DNA from: Tretioscincus oriximinensis
Taxonomy: Eukaryota > Chordata > Lepidosauria > Squamata > Gymnophthalmidae
NCBI GenBank assembly: GCA_022410635.1
Contig: JAJVDF010000777.1
Location: 388,146-452,145, forward strand
DNA length: 64,000 nucleotides
Direction: 5' to 3'
Both the position numbers and the translations under genes were made by a program. The first letter of the stretch is position 1; the number at the start of each line of letters is the position of its first letter. Below the pieces are notes generated by a model, which was not told the DNA's origin, ran no database searches, and was given only the letters and a program-made list of their open reading frames with translations. Below are positions 23,118-33,884 of the stretch, in pieces.

Positions 23118-23985
23118 TTGTCCAATCATGCCAACTCTCAGGCAACCCAATCACTATTTTCCCTTGTTCAATCACAGTGCAAGGTGCATGTCCCGATGGG
23201 AACAGTGCAGAAAATGTCAACCCAGTGTGCAGTGGCAGCAAGAAAGCCAAATTCCATGTTGGGGATAATTAAGAAAGGAATCGAAAACAAGTCAGCAAAT
23301 GTGAGGCCACATTTGGAGTACTGTGTTCAATTCTGGTCACCACATTTGAAGAGGGACATTTTGCAACTGGAGAAGGTGCAGAAAAGGGCAACAAAAATGA
23401 TCAAGGGTCTGGAGCACCTCCATTATGAAGTCAGGCTGCAACGTCTGGGCCTCTTCTGCCTTGAAAGGCGACGTCTGAGAGGTGATCTGATTGAAGTGTA
23501 CAAAATCATGCATGGGATCGACAGAGTGAATAGAGAAAAAATGTTTTCTCTATCACACAACACAAGGACCAGAGGGCACTCCTTAAAACTGTTGGGTAGA
23601 AAAGTGAGAACAGAGAAAGGAAAGTATTTTTTCACCCAGAGGGTCATCGGCCTGTGGAATTTACTTCCTGAAGAGGTAGTGGTAGCTAACAGCTTGGATA
23701 GTTTCAAGACAGGACTAGACAGATTTATGGACACCAAGGGTATAAATGGATACTAGGATGGATGTCTGGATGCTGCCTCTGGGATGGATGTCTGGATGTT
23801 GGCTCCGGGATGGAGCAACAGGCAGGACTCCTGAGTTACCATTTGCAGGGAGTCATGAACAGGTGCATATTTTGCTTTCCTCTGTTTGGACTGCCCAGGT
23901 GCATCTGGTGGGCCTCTCTGTGAGACAGAATGCTGGACTAGATGGGCTGTGGCCTTACCCACTATGGCTCTTTTTATGTTCTTAT
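23118..23985 (+). mobile_element. CR1-like LINE 3' fragment with longest open frame
   Basis: An open frame of 212 residues (23118-23756) covers the C-terminal part of a CR1 reverse transcriptase: VRPHLEYCVQFWSPHLKRDI, LEKVQKRATKMIKGLEHLHY, RLGLFCLERRRLRGDLIEVY, FSLSHNTRTRGHSLKLLGRK and FFTQRVIGLWNLLPEEVVVA. The catalytic palm and the endonuclease are absent, so it cannot be autonomous. The 3' UTR ends TTTTATGTTCTTATGTTCT. It is one of the younger copies here. Confidence 0.92.
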
Positions 23986-24409
23986 GTTCTCCATCCTAGT
24001 GTGTGTGGACATGACCAGGGCTGTTCGTACAAATTACATTAGCTGTTCCTTATGCTGACCGCCTGGGAACTGGCTGGAGAGGAAATTCCTAGTAGTTAAG
24101 TGCACGTTCAGCCCAAGAGGGTTGTGTTTTGGGATTTTTTTGAGCACGTGTGGATGGACATCTTGCTGTGAGGGAATAAACGAAGACACAGGCAGCTTCC
24201 CCTTCAGCCTCATCAGCTTGGTCTCCATCACAGACACCTAATAACTTAACTGGTTTAATCTATCCAAGACGGAGTTCTTTTAAGTGGATTTGGATAGAAG
24301 ATCTTCCAGCTTACAAAAATCAAAAGGGAGGCTTACCAAGAGATCAAGCCTTGGCAATACAATAGCATGTCAGAGTCCATGCACAGTTAGTGACTTCTGG
24401 CTTTGTGCT

Positions 24410-25460
24410 GGGATGAATCATAGAATCCTAGAGTTGGAAGGGACTTCTAGGGTCGTGGGGTCCAAACCCCTGCTCAATGGAGGATTCATTAAAACATCTC
24501 AGACCAATGGCTGTCCAGCCTCTATTGAAAGACTTCCAGTGAAGGAGAACTCACCACCCCTTTCCTCTGTCCTATCTTTCTTTTTCCCTTCCCAGAATCC
24601 TAGTTGGAAGGATCTTCCAGGGTCATTCGGTCCAATCCCCTGATCAATGCAGGATTCATTAAACTATCCCAGACCGATGGCTGCCCAGTCTCCATTTGAA
24701 GACTTCCAGCAAAGAAGAACTCACCACCTCCTGTGGCAACCTTTTCCACTAGTTTATTACCCTTCTTGTCAAAAAGTTTTTTCTGATATCTAATTTATTA
24801 TCTGCTTCCTGCAGTTTCATCCCATTGTTTCTAGTCCTTCCATATGCCAATGAGAACAAAGCTGATCCCTCTGCTCTGTGGCAGCCCTTCAGGGATTTGT
24901 AGACAGCTAGCAGGTCTCCTCTCTGTCTTCTCTTTTGCAGATTAAACATCCCTCGATTCTTTAACCGTTCCTCATAGAATATGATTTCCAGATTTCTCAC
25001 CATCCTTGTAAAGTTACTCTTTTGACTTTATCCAGTTTACCACGTCCCTTTTAAACTACGATGCCCAGAATTGAACACAGTACTCTTAAGTGTGGTCTGA
25101 CCAAAATACTTTAGAGAGGAATTATGACTTGACGTGATGGAGAATCTCTGCTCCTCTTAATATACCCCAGGATTATGTTTGCCTTTTTTGCAACTGCTTC
25201 ACCCTGTTGACTCATGTTTAGTCTGTGATCTACCAGTACATGTTTTAATGCTCAAGATAGTTTCCTCCCATTCTATACATTTCATTTCATTTTTCTTGCT
25301 CAGATGTAGGATATTGCATTTAATTCCCTCTTGTTAGTTTCAAAACCCATTGTTGAACCTTGTCTATTTAAATCATTTTGAATCCACTTTCTTGTTTAAT
25401 ATTAACAGTCCCTCTAATACTGAATGGGATATTTTCCCAGCTGTATTCCCTCTTCACATT
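24410..25460 (-). mobile_element. CR1-like LINE 3' fragment, second subfamily, with duplicated end
   Basis: Begins ATCATAGAATCCTAGAGTTG, the reverse-complement terminus. The same terminus recurs near 24592 (CAGAATCCTAGTTGGAAGGA), so two termini lie in tandem. The opposite strand encodes the NFLTRRVIN and RRQRGDLLAVYK pieces. It extends about 1 kb to TTCCCTCTTCACATTC. Confidence 0.85.
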
Positions 25461-25539
25461 CTAATCTCTAGTCCTGGTAGCGTGAACTGTATGTCTGGAG
25501 CAAGGTTTCCAAATGTTAAAACCCAAGACAAATGTCATG

Positions 25540-26005
25540 TAAACCAAGTGTATCAATGTCTACTAGGATGGATCTTTTGATCCTGCCTCTGGGATGGTGT
25601 AACAGACAGGATTCCTGAAATGCCATTGGCAAGGAGGCGAGAGCAGGTTATGGTTTTGCCTCTTTCTTCTGCTTGGGATGCCCAGGGGCAAGAGGCTGGA
25701 TTAGATGGGCTGTGGCCTCATTAGGCCTCTGGATGGATGGATGGATGGATGGATGGATGGATGGAAGGAAGAAGGTTTCTGCTTGAGCTGCCCATGTACA
25801 GGAGCTTCCACTAGATAGTCTAAGGCCTCTTTTAGCAGGGCTTCCCTTATGGATGGAAGGAAGAACAGAAAAAGGAAGAAGGTTTGCTCCCTCCTTCTGC
25901 TTGTGGTGCCCAAGGACAGTTGGGGGTGGGGGGCACTGGGTGAGACAGAAGGCTGGACTAGATGGGTTGTGTCCCCATTCATCAGGCCTCTCCTTAGGTT
26001 CTTAT
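25540..26005 (+). mobile_element. Serial CR1-like 3' UTR fragments with (ATGG)n
   Basis: CR1 UTR phrases GATCCTGCCTCTGGGATGGT and TTAGATGGGCTGTGGCCTCA are followed by (ATGG)n at 25731-25764 and further tail pieces up to 26005. Confidence 0.75.
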
Positions 26006-27005
26006 GGCATCCTAGCTCATAGCTTCATACCAGCTAGCAATGTCTTGGAACAGGGGATGGAAGAGAATCTCTCTGTTCGGGGTTCTTCAGCTGTGGCATT
26101 GTTTAAGAGAAAAAAAAGAAAAGCAAAACAGAGAGGAGAGAGTTAGATCTCTTTTCATCAACCGAGGGCTTTGATTTTGTACCCCGGGGGACTTTAACAA
26201 TCTGGACAGAGCAGCAGGGCCAGAAAGCTTTATCACACAGCTTCACACCAGCCCTGCCATTAATATCTTCCCCAGCATGGCACCAAAACGCATAAGTAGG
26301 TCAGGTCTGTAAGCTCTGCGCGCCAACGGTACACAACCCCTCCGCTGGGGTCTGGTAAAAATAGGTGTTCCTTTCGGAAAGCAAAGGGGTTGCTTGTTAT
26401 AGCTAGCAAGGGAGGTAGGTTTATGGTTATCGGGGTTCAGGCCATCACCCCGTTTGATGACAGGAGAGATGTCAAGCTAGAATTCTCCACTGTTTTCTGG
26501 CCACAGCTGATATCCTTTGTGTTGGAAGGTTTATATTTTGAGAAAGCCACAAAATTGTTGGAAGGAACGGCCCTTTAAGACAGCGACTAGGAGGGTATTT
26601 CGATTTCTCTTTGGCTGCCTTCTCACAGGGGCAGAAGAAGCGGTTTTGAGAACTGCAAAGCAAATTCAATTCCCTCTGCTGTTTTCTTCTATTCCCAGCT
26701 CTGTTTCCGCTCCGTTTCACTGACCGCACAAGATTCGCATTTGATTCTGGAGTTAATGGCCGTATTGGTTTGGTAATCCACTTTCGGAGAATCCTATTCC
26801 TGCATTCCGCTCTGCCTGTTCATTTTTTTTAATGTGCAAATCCATAATTACAAAAAATTAATACAGATACATACAGATATTTAGTTTTGTGCAAAATTAG
26901 AACCCAATCCCGCCCCCCCAACAAAACAAAAAAACAGCCAACCTTTAAACCCTCTGTTGTTTCCTTGGAGGTTGGAATAGCTTTACAAATTATGTCTGGT
27001 TTTTA
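26006..27005. other. Unique sequence, possible conserved non-coding DNA
   Basis: About 1 kb without recognised repeats and with moderate CpG (GCGCGCCAACGG near 26319). No splice-flanked open frame resembling a NOVA2 first exon was found. Confidence 0.4.
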
Positions 27006-27163
27006 GGGTTACTAGATAAAAACCGGGGCAGACGTTTGTACCTTTAATGGCTGTAGAAGAGAGGCCTTTTGAGTAGATGCAGCTTTCATTGGGGAGGAAA
27101 AAAATCACTATTTCAAACCCATAAAAGGTGTAAACTTCTATCCTGTTTTTTATCTGGTAACCC
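27006..27163. mobile_element. Small MITE with GGGTTACTAGATAAAAA ends
   Basis: The left end GGGTTACTAGATAAAAACC and right end GTTTTTTATCTGGTAACCC are inverted over about 19 bp. The internal phrase ACCTTTAATGGCTGTAGAAG recurs at 27239-27260, and a related form occurs near 27815-27900, so the family is present three times locally. Confidence 0.68.
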
Positions 27164-27921
27164 AAACAAGAGATTTTCAGGCCAGTTCAATATGCATTAT
27201 GAACAAGGTTCCTACACCAAAACTGCAACAGAGCTTTGCACCTTTAATGGCTGTAGAAGAAAGGCATTTTGTATAGCTTCTAATGCCTGCTGTACCTGGG
27301 GAGGTACAGAAACTGTACAAAAGGCCTTTCACACCCATTGAAGGGGCAACACTCTATGCTAGATTTTATATAGGAACTGTATGGAACACTATGATCTTAT
27401 GTATCATTTGCCAAAGGGTTTCAGAGCAATCACAGGAACTTCTGGGAGCCAAATATTAGGCAGGGAGCCTGAAAGTCTCGCGGAGCCCTGGGTAATTGTG
27501 AGAGTTTTTATGACATCAATTCCTGGGTGTGACAGGAAGTGTCAGTCACCCTGGGCACCATTTCCTCAGAAGCAAGTACTGGAAGTGACATCAAAATGAT
27601 GTGTGTACCCAGGGTTTCTCATGTAACCCTGCGGTTCCCATCATTGGTTCAGCGGTTTAACAGTGGTATGTATTGCGAGGGCACGAACATTGGAGCAAAA
27701 AGATGTCTTTTCTGTACGGTCTCTTATTTCAGGATATATTTCAGAACAAGCCCCTATTCTAAGATATATCCAAAAGAAAGTTAAATTCCGGCCTAGAAGT
27801 TCATAATTTTAAGAGAGGCCATTTCACCAGGTACAACTTCTAATACTTGCTGCATCTGGGGGCAGGAAAAAACTTTTCCACACACATTAAAAGGCCTACT
27901 GGAGATCTATTGATGGAAGAC
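27164..27921. other. Decayed repeats, no gene
   Basis: Contains two more relatives of the preceding MITE and a block with GACAGGAAGTGTCAGTCACC and GGAAGTGACATCAAAATGAT, similar to blocks near 9990-10075 and 53750-53890. Confidence 0.5.
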
Positions 27922-28140
27922 GCAGTCTAGTCTTGCAATTAGAGTTTCAGACTCTTATCTGGAGGTCCCCTGGTTCAGTTCTTCATTCCTCCACAAAAGC
28001 CAGCTGGGTGACCTTGGGCTAGTCACAGTTCTTCAGAGTTCTCTCAGCCCCACCTTCTTCATCAGGTATCTGTTGTGAAGAGATGAAAAGAAGGTTGTAT
28101 AAGCTGCTTTCATTCCCTTTTGGATGAGAAAAGTGGGGTA
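27922..28140 (+). mobile_element. Sauria-type tRNA-derived SINE
   Basis: Degenerate tRNA promoter boxes (GTCTTGCAATTAGAGTTTCA and GGTTCAGTTC), the diagnostic AGCTGGGTGACCTTGGGCTA, then GTTGTATAAGCTGCTTTCAT and the tail GAGAAAAGTGGGGTATCAAA. Confidence 0.85.
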
Positions 28141-28300
28141 TCAAAAACAACTCCTCCCCTTCTTCCACCTCTTCTTCTCCTTCTCTTTTCTTTTTCCTCT
28201 TCCTCTTCTTTTTCCTCCTCTTCCTCTTCCTCCTCTTCTTCCTCCTCCCCCTCCTCCATCTTTTTCTTTTCTTCTTCTTCTTCTTTCAAGCTTTGAACTT
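28141..28300. repeat. CT-rich low-complexity tract
   Basis: CTT and CTCC repeats following the SINE tail. The complementary Glu/Lys-rich frame is a repeat translation. Confidence 0.9.
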
Positions 28301-28379
28301 CTGCACTGCAGATTTGGTGCAAGTAGTGAAATGGTGTTCCTGGGGACAGCCATGCAACTGGGAGGACAAACAGGGCAGG

Positions 28380-28650
28380 TGTAATAGGTGGGCCAGTGTA
28401 GACTATGGCATGCCCCATTTGATTCATCAACATGCCAGTATAGACCATGGTAGGCCCCATTTGGGGCCAGTCATAGTCTACACTAGCATGCAGATGGCAG
28501 ATTCCTAGTCCAAGAGTTGAGAACAAGTTTAAGATTTTGCCTTCTTCTGCTTGAGAATGCCCAGGTGCAATTGGTGGGCTATTAGGTGAGACAAAATTCT
28601 GGACTAGATGGGCTCTGGCCCCAGTCAACAGGGCTCCTCTTATGTTCTTA
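28380..28650 (+). mobile_element. CR1-like LINE 3' end abutting the KH1 exon
   Basis: UTR phrases TAGGTGGGCCAGTGTAGACT, GCCCAGGTGCAATTGGTGGG and GACTAGATGGGCTCTGGCCC end in CTCCTCTTATGTTCTTA, only 35 bases before the NOVA2 exon. Confidence 0.88.
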
Positions 28651-28685
28651 TTCCTTCATGGAGCTCTCCTTTTTCTATTTTCCAG
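28651..28685 (+). promoter_or_regulatory. NOVA2: Splice acceptor region of the KH1 exon
   Basis: Only about 35 bases of non-repeat sequence separate the end of a CR1 fragment from this exon. They contain the pyrimidine tract CTCTCCTTTTTCTATTTTCC and the AG. The best branch-site match to yUnAy is CTTAT at 28647-28651, with its A at 28650, about 35 nt before the AG. That match sits in the CR1 tail TATGTTCTTA. Assignment of the branch site is inference. Confidence 0.6.
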
Positions 28686-28829
28686 AAGACGGCGAGTATT
28701 TCCTGAAGGTCCTGATCCCCAGCTACGCGGCTGGGTCCATTATCGGGAAAGGAGGCCAGACCATTGTCCAGCTGCAGAAGGAAACAGGCGCTACCATAAA
28801 GCTCTCAAAATCGAAGGACTTCTACCCAG
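28686..28829 (+). CDS. NOVA2: NOVA2 coding exon, first half of KH1
   Basis: This exon encodes the start of the first KH domain of a NOVA-family neuronal RNA-binding protein, which regulates alternative splicing in the nucleus by binding YCAY motifs. The split Glu codon takes its first G from the previous exon, followed by [20 protein letters not shown] and the GKGG nucleotide-binding loop (about residues 21-24 of the recovered fragment), then [20 protein letters not shown] and DFYP. The acceptor is a strong pyrimidine tract ending TTTTCCAG (AG at 28684-28685); the donor is CAG|GTATGTG (GT at 28830-28831). The exon ends after one base of a Gly codon that the next exon completes, so phase agrees. 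An open frame runs upstream from 28586 through the intron but is not coding. KH1 alone does not separate NOVA1 from NOVA2; the later exons do. Confidence 0.96.
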
Positions 28830-29164
28830 GTATGTGAATGCTGTTGGGAATATTCACCTCACTCAGGGGAGAGGTTTGCATTTTTGATGCTACTTTTTCT
28901 CTAGCGCATTGATACCCAAACTTCCTTCCTTTCGGGTGAGAAATTATGACTGAGAACATTTTACTTTAGGGTGGTGCCCAAATGTTCTTACATTTGGATA
29001 AGAATTTTTTTTGCAACCTTCCACTACCATATGTAACCTCATTTGAGAAAAATAAAAGTCCCTCTAAAATTGAAAAGAAGAAACACCTGCCCTCCCTGTT
29101 CTCAAATCTCCCTCTGATCTGTTTTCGTAGCTTCTGATTCCATTGTCTGCCAACATAAAAATAC

Positions 29165-29515
29165 ATGGGGTGCCCTGCTGAATGGAGCCAGAACTCATCT
29201 AGTTCACACAGTGGCCCTCCAATTGTACCTGGGCAGTCTCAACATAAATAGCCCTGCTGAATGGTGCCACAGTAGCCCATTTAGTCCAGACTTGTCTTTA
29301 CACAGTGATCCACCCATTGCGCCTGGACATCTCAAGCAGAAGGAGAAGATAAGACCTTCACCTGTGTCAGATTCCCTGCAAATGTTTCAGGAATCCTGTC
29401 TGTTGCTCCATCTCCTTCTGCTCAAGATGCTCAGAGCTGATAGACCACTGGGTGAGGAAGAATGCCGGACTAGACAGCTTGTGGACCCGTTCGGTAGGGA
29501 TCCTCTTAGGTTCTT
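29165..29515 (-). mobile_element. Two CR1-like LINE 3' ends
   Basis: GCCCTGCTGAATGGAGCCAG at 29173 and again GCCCTGCTGAATGGTGCCAC near 29251 mark two minus-strand termini in tandem. 28830-29160 before it is unique intron. Confidence 0.8.
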
Positions 29516-29880
29516 TTTTTATTTTAAATATTTCATGAAGAAACACTGTATGAAAAACAAACAAAACATTCAACACAAAAATTCAACATACAAATAATAC
29601 ATTCCAGGCCGTTCAAAAACCAACATATTATTCACACATAGTATTTCATAACATCTTATTATCTACCATATCATAAAATCTCAACCATTCCTTCTCAATA
29701 CATAATGTAAATCCTCTCTTTTATAATCAAAAATCTGCCTTATAAACATCTCTAAATACTTCCCCCTGAACTTACCCTCCCAACATATGGAGCCTGATCT
29801 TCTTTGCATTATATCCCTTAGTAATTAAGAATATTAAACAGGCTCTTATGTTCCAGCCTTTGCTGTTGTCCAGTTGTAAG
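29516..29880. other. A-rich unclassified repeat, possibly L1-like
   Basis: Sequence rich in AACAAAC and CATATT with little G resembles the complement of an L1-type 3' region, but no frame supports it. Confidence 0.35.
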
Positions 29881-29882
29881 AT

Positions 29883-30050
<168 letters not shown>

Positions 30051-30079
30051 TAATGTTTTGGCAATAAAAGGTAAAAAAA

Positions 30080-30280
30080 GAGTTCTAACCTATAAGGCCT
30101 GAACCCTAAACATCTAGAGGAATGCCTCTGTTCGTGTTGGCAGGTGCCTTAAGCTCTTCAGAAGAGGCCCTTCTGGTTATGCCACCATCTTTACTAGCAA
30201 AAGTGACAGGGCCTTCTGAGTGGTGCCCCCACCACCAGACAATGGAACATTCTCCCTCCAGAAGTGTTCTGAGCACAGGT
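30080..30280 (+). mobile_element. L2-like LINE fragment
   Basis: CTCTTCAGAAGAGGCCCTTC, CAGGGCCTTCTGAGTGGTGC and AATGGAACATTCTCCCTCCA resemble the L2-like copies upstream. Confidence 0.55.
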
Positions 30281-30581
30281 CACTTCACAGATTCAGGAAA
30301 TATGGGAAGATGCCGTATTGCCCACTCTATCTCGCTCTGCATTCTCACGATGTGGTCCAAAGTGGAGGACCGTCTGCAAAGATGGGTGTCTTCGGGATAG
30401 GACAGGACAGGCGTCTTCCCCCCCCCCTCCCCCGCATAGCCCCAGCTGTGATTCAAGGGCAGACAAAGCCCAGACGGGACAGGCCTGGGCTAAGCGGCTT
30501 TCCTCTCACTCCTGATTGTAGGATTATAGGCTGGTGGTGAGTTGGAAAAGGGGAGGCAGGAGTAGAGAGGACCCAGCTCGC

Positions 30582-30595
30582 GTTACCATGGCAAC
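30582..30595. promoter_or_regulatory. RFX-type X-box
   Basis: GTTACCATGGCAAC matches the palindromic RFX consensus GTNRCC(N0-3)RGYAAC at every position. It lies in unique, fairly CpG-containing intron sequence (30400-30780). Function is inferred from the motif only. Confidence 0.55.
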
Positions 30596-30780
30596 AGGGG
30601 GAGCAGGTGCCTTATTTGTTTGCAGCTTCCGGGAAAGACCCACTTGTCTGCTCTCTCTCTCCTTCCTCCCTCCCCTCCCCACGTTCGCTCGAAAGGAAAA
30701 GGAAACCTTTTGTATCTGCAGGTTTTTCAGGCGATAGCAGAGGGGGGAAAGGGGTTCGTAAATGGAAGCCTTGTGCTTTA

Positions 30781-31432
30781 GAACATAAGGACGTAAGAGG
30801 AACCCTGATGAATGGGGCTAGAGCCCATCTAGTCCAGCCTGCTGTCTCACTCAATAGCCCATCGATTTGCACCTGGGCAGTCTGAAGCAGAAGGCAAACC
30901 TCTCACCTGTTCTCAACTCTTGAAATAGGGATCTGCCATCTGCATGTTTGGGGAAGCCATCTGCACTGGCACGTGGAAGATCCAAATGGCGTCTGCCATA
31001 GTCTACACTGGCCCACCAATTGCATCTGGGCAGCCTCCAGCAGAAGAAGGCAAAACCCCCACCTGTTCCCAACTCCCTGCAAATTGTACTTCAGGAATCT
31101 TGCTTGTTGCTCCATCCCAGGGGCAGGATCAAGAGATCCATTCTAGTAGCTATTGATACCCTTGGTGTCCATGAACTTGTCCAATCCTGTCTTAAAGTTG
31201 TCCAGGCTGTTATCTACCACCACCTCTTCTGGAAGTAAATTCCACAGACCAGTGATGCTCTGGGAGAAAAGATACTTTCCCTTGTCTGTGCTCACTCTTC
31301 TATCACTTTCAAGGTGTGCCCTCTTGTCCTAGTGCTGTGTCTGAGAGAAAATATTTTTTCTCCATTCACCTTATCCCTCCCATGCATGATTTTGTTCACT
31401 TCAATCAGATCACCTCTTAAACGCCATCTTCC
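30781..31432 (-). mobile_element. CR1-like LINE 3' fragment
   Basis: Starts GAACATAAGGACGTAAGAGG and extends into the antisense reverse-transcriptase tail TCACTTCAATCAGATCACCT. An inner duplication of the TCTACACTGGCCCACCAATT segment is visible. Confidence 0.87.
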
Positions 31433-31914
31433 TCAAGCAGGCAGACCATGGCTGTTTCTTGCTATTCAAACTACACAAAGACAGACCCCCCAACCCCGCA
31501 AACAAACAGGAAAATTGGGGCTTTTTGCAAAACATCATCCATGATCCAATCCACACAGATTTGAAGAAGCATCAGGGTTGAGCCTAGTGGGTTAGCTCGG
31601 CCCTGTTTACAGTTAGGATTAATCAGGGCCAAGTGTAAAAAAAATAATGAAACAGAGCTATTGTTTGCTGGGGGTGGGGTCTGCTGGGAAGTGTCATCTG
31701 AGCAGCAGGCAGCTTCTTCTACCCAACGTGCAGGGCACTGCTGTCTTGTGGACTACAGCTCCCAGTAGGGATGGGCAAGCTGGTTTTTCAACCAAAGGCC
31801 AGGTTAAAAAGGTGCATCTTCAGGAGTCTTCTGAATGCAAATGGAGATGGTGATTGATGCACCTCAAGGAGGAGACTATTCCATTGTCTCTGGCTGGGGA
31901 GAAGCAAACGGGCA
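31433..31914. other. Partial MITE copy and unclassified repeat
   Basis: 31650-31760 matches the CTGTCTATA MITE on the minus strand (TCTGCTGGGAAGTGTCATCT, GGACTACAGCTCCCAG). 31790-31910 contains a LINE-like phrase, AAAAAGGTGCATCTTCAGGA. Confidence 0.5.
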
Positions 31915-32470
31915 GATTAGAGATACTCATGGAGACCAGGTGTACCAATTTGTAGGTTATTTAAATGCCATTGGCAAGGGTAAACGGAGGTTTTCCTTCT
32001 TCTGCTTGATCATTCCCACATGCTTCAAAAACTGTGTTTAAGGGGTTATCCAAAGTATATAAAATCACGCATGGAATGGATAAGGGAATTAAAGAAAAAA
32101 TACTTTCTCTATCACACAACACCAGGACTAGAGCTGAAGCTGATGGTTAGAAGAGTGAGGACAAACAAGGGAAAGTGTTTTTTCACCCAGCAGGTCATTA
32201 GCCTCTGAAATTCATTTCCAGAAGAGGTGGTGGTAGCTAGCAGCTTGGATAGCTTCAAAATAAATTAGATAAATTAATTAATAGAAGGCAGGTGTACCAA
32301 TGGCTATTAGGTTGGGAAAACCCACAGTATTCCTGAAATGCTATTTGCAGGGAGTCAAGAACAAGTGAGGATTTTTTCCTTCTTCTGCTTGAGTCTGTCC
32401 CAATGCAACTGGTGGGCCACTGTGTGAGAGGGGCAGAAGGCTAAACTAGATGGGCTCATAGTTTCTCTTA
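31915..32470 (+). mobile_element. CR1-like LINE 3' fragments
   Basis: A tail piece is followed by reverse-transcriptase sequence (ATGGAATGGATAAGGGAATT, TTTCTCTATCACACAACACC) and the UTR to TTTCTCTTATATTCG. Confidence 0.8.
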
Positions 32471-33884
32471 TATTCGTAGACACTTGCTCAAATTGCTTTG
32501 TTTTTACTGTTAAAAGACACCAACACTCTTGTTTTTTTCTAATCCTACTGACAAGATTCAAAATCACACCCTCTTCTTTTCTTCAACTTCTGTTCTGTCG
32601 TTGGGCAGGCAGAATCAGGGATGTTCTGGTCCTCGTTTGCTCATTAGAATGTGAAACACTTTTGTGCTCAGAGTTGGACAGAAGAATGTGTGGTGTGGGG
32701 AGGAGGTGGGTGCAAAGGAAGGAAACAGGCTGGCCAGCTAGGGAAACAGATTCAATGACAGGAAACACCTTTCCTGATAAGGCAGCTAAAGGATGCAAGC
32801 AGAGTTTCTCTGCTTGGTCATAATCCATGCCTGACTTTTACCCAGATCTGAGAGCAATATTTGCCTGATTTCCCCTGCCTGGTTTCTCCTGCACCAGTGA
32901 CATAGTGTGGGGTGGGAGGAAATGGAGTGGTTGCTCCAGGCACAACGTAAGGGGTGCAAACATTTCAAGATCAATACTCATAAAAATCATATAAAAGCTC
33001 CCAATATTTGATTACCCAAATACAGGAGCATATAAGAATCTATGTGGCCAAAAAAAAGATCAGGGAGAGAAGAGAATAGGAGAGAACATCCATAGGGGCA
33101 AAACTGACCAGTGGCCTCCCTTTGAATCACAGAGTTGGAAGGCCCGCCAGGGTCATAGAGTCCAACACTTTGGTAGCTCCCTGGCCAGATGTAACCCTCT
33201 TAAATCCAGCTCTTATGCCAGTCAAAAACAATCTCAATGCAACTCCTTTTTATTCAGTGATTGCTGAAAAACTCAAATCTTTTCTGCTGTGGAAAATTTT
33301 GTATTTTCTCTCTGCTGGGCAGCTACTAAAAGGGTATAGAAGGCTTGCCAAGTTTATAACTTGTTTAGAAGATTCAGCCTGGGAACTGCAGGTCCCCTAG
33401 GGAACCAAGAGGGGGCGGTAGGGAGTTGTGTCTGTTTCATAAAATGGAACCCCATTATTTGTTCTGGGTAGCAACCAGATTTCTCCTCCACACCCTTTCC
33501 TGTTTATCTACTGCAATGTAGATAGCTGGAGCCATTGTCCTGGAAAAGGAAAGGCATTGCTACTTCCAGAGGAGGGAAGGGGTGGGTGTTTTTTCTGGAC
33601 TGACCTTGCTGTCAAGGAAACCGCACTTCTTGACCTCTGCACAAATAAATAAACAACATAAACAAACAAGGAAGCAGGCTGTTTACTTATTTATATAAAG
33701 TTTTTTTTGTAGACTGCTTCATTGTCTTTTAATGCAAAATAATAAACATTTACAAATCAACTTTTAAAATCCAAAGCCCGTTGGTGGCTGTATTTATTGA
33801 AAAAGTTGTAAACAACAAAATATATATTTAAATATAAATAATTTTAAAAGATTTTAAGATATTCTGGAAAGACGCGCCATGTCT
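32471..33884. other. No gene seen; unique intron with small CR1 remnant
   Basis: 33123-33200 is a CR1 second-subfamily terminus (minus). The rest is unrecognised, including an AT-rich part near 33640-33860. Confidence 0.5.

Noticed and set aside
28110..28628. 172-residue Glu/Lys-rich frame on the minus strand
   Set aside because: Translation of a CT-rich tract and a CR1 tail.
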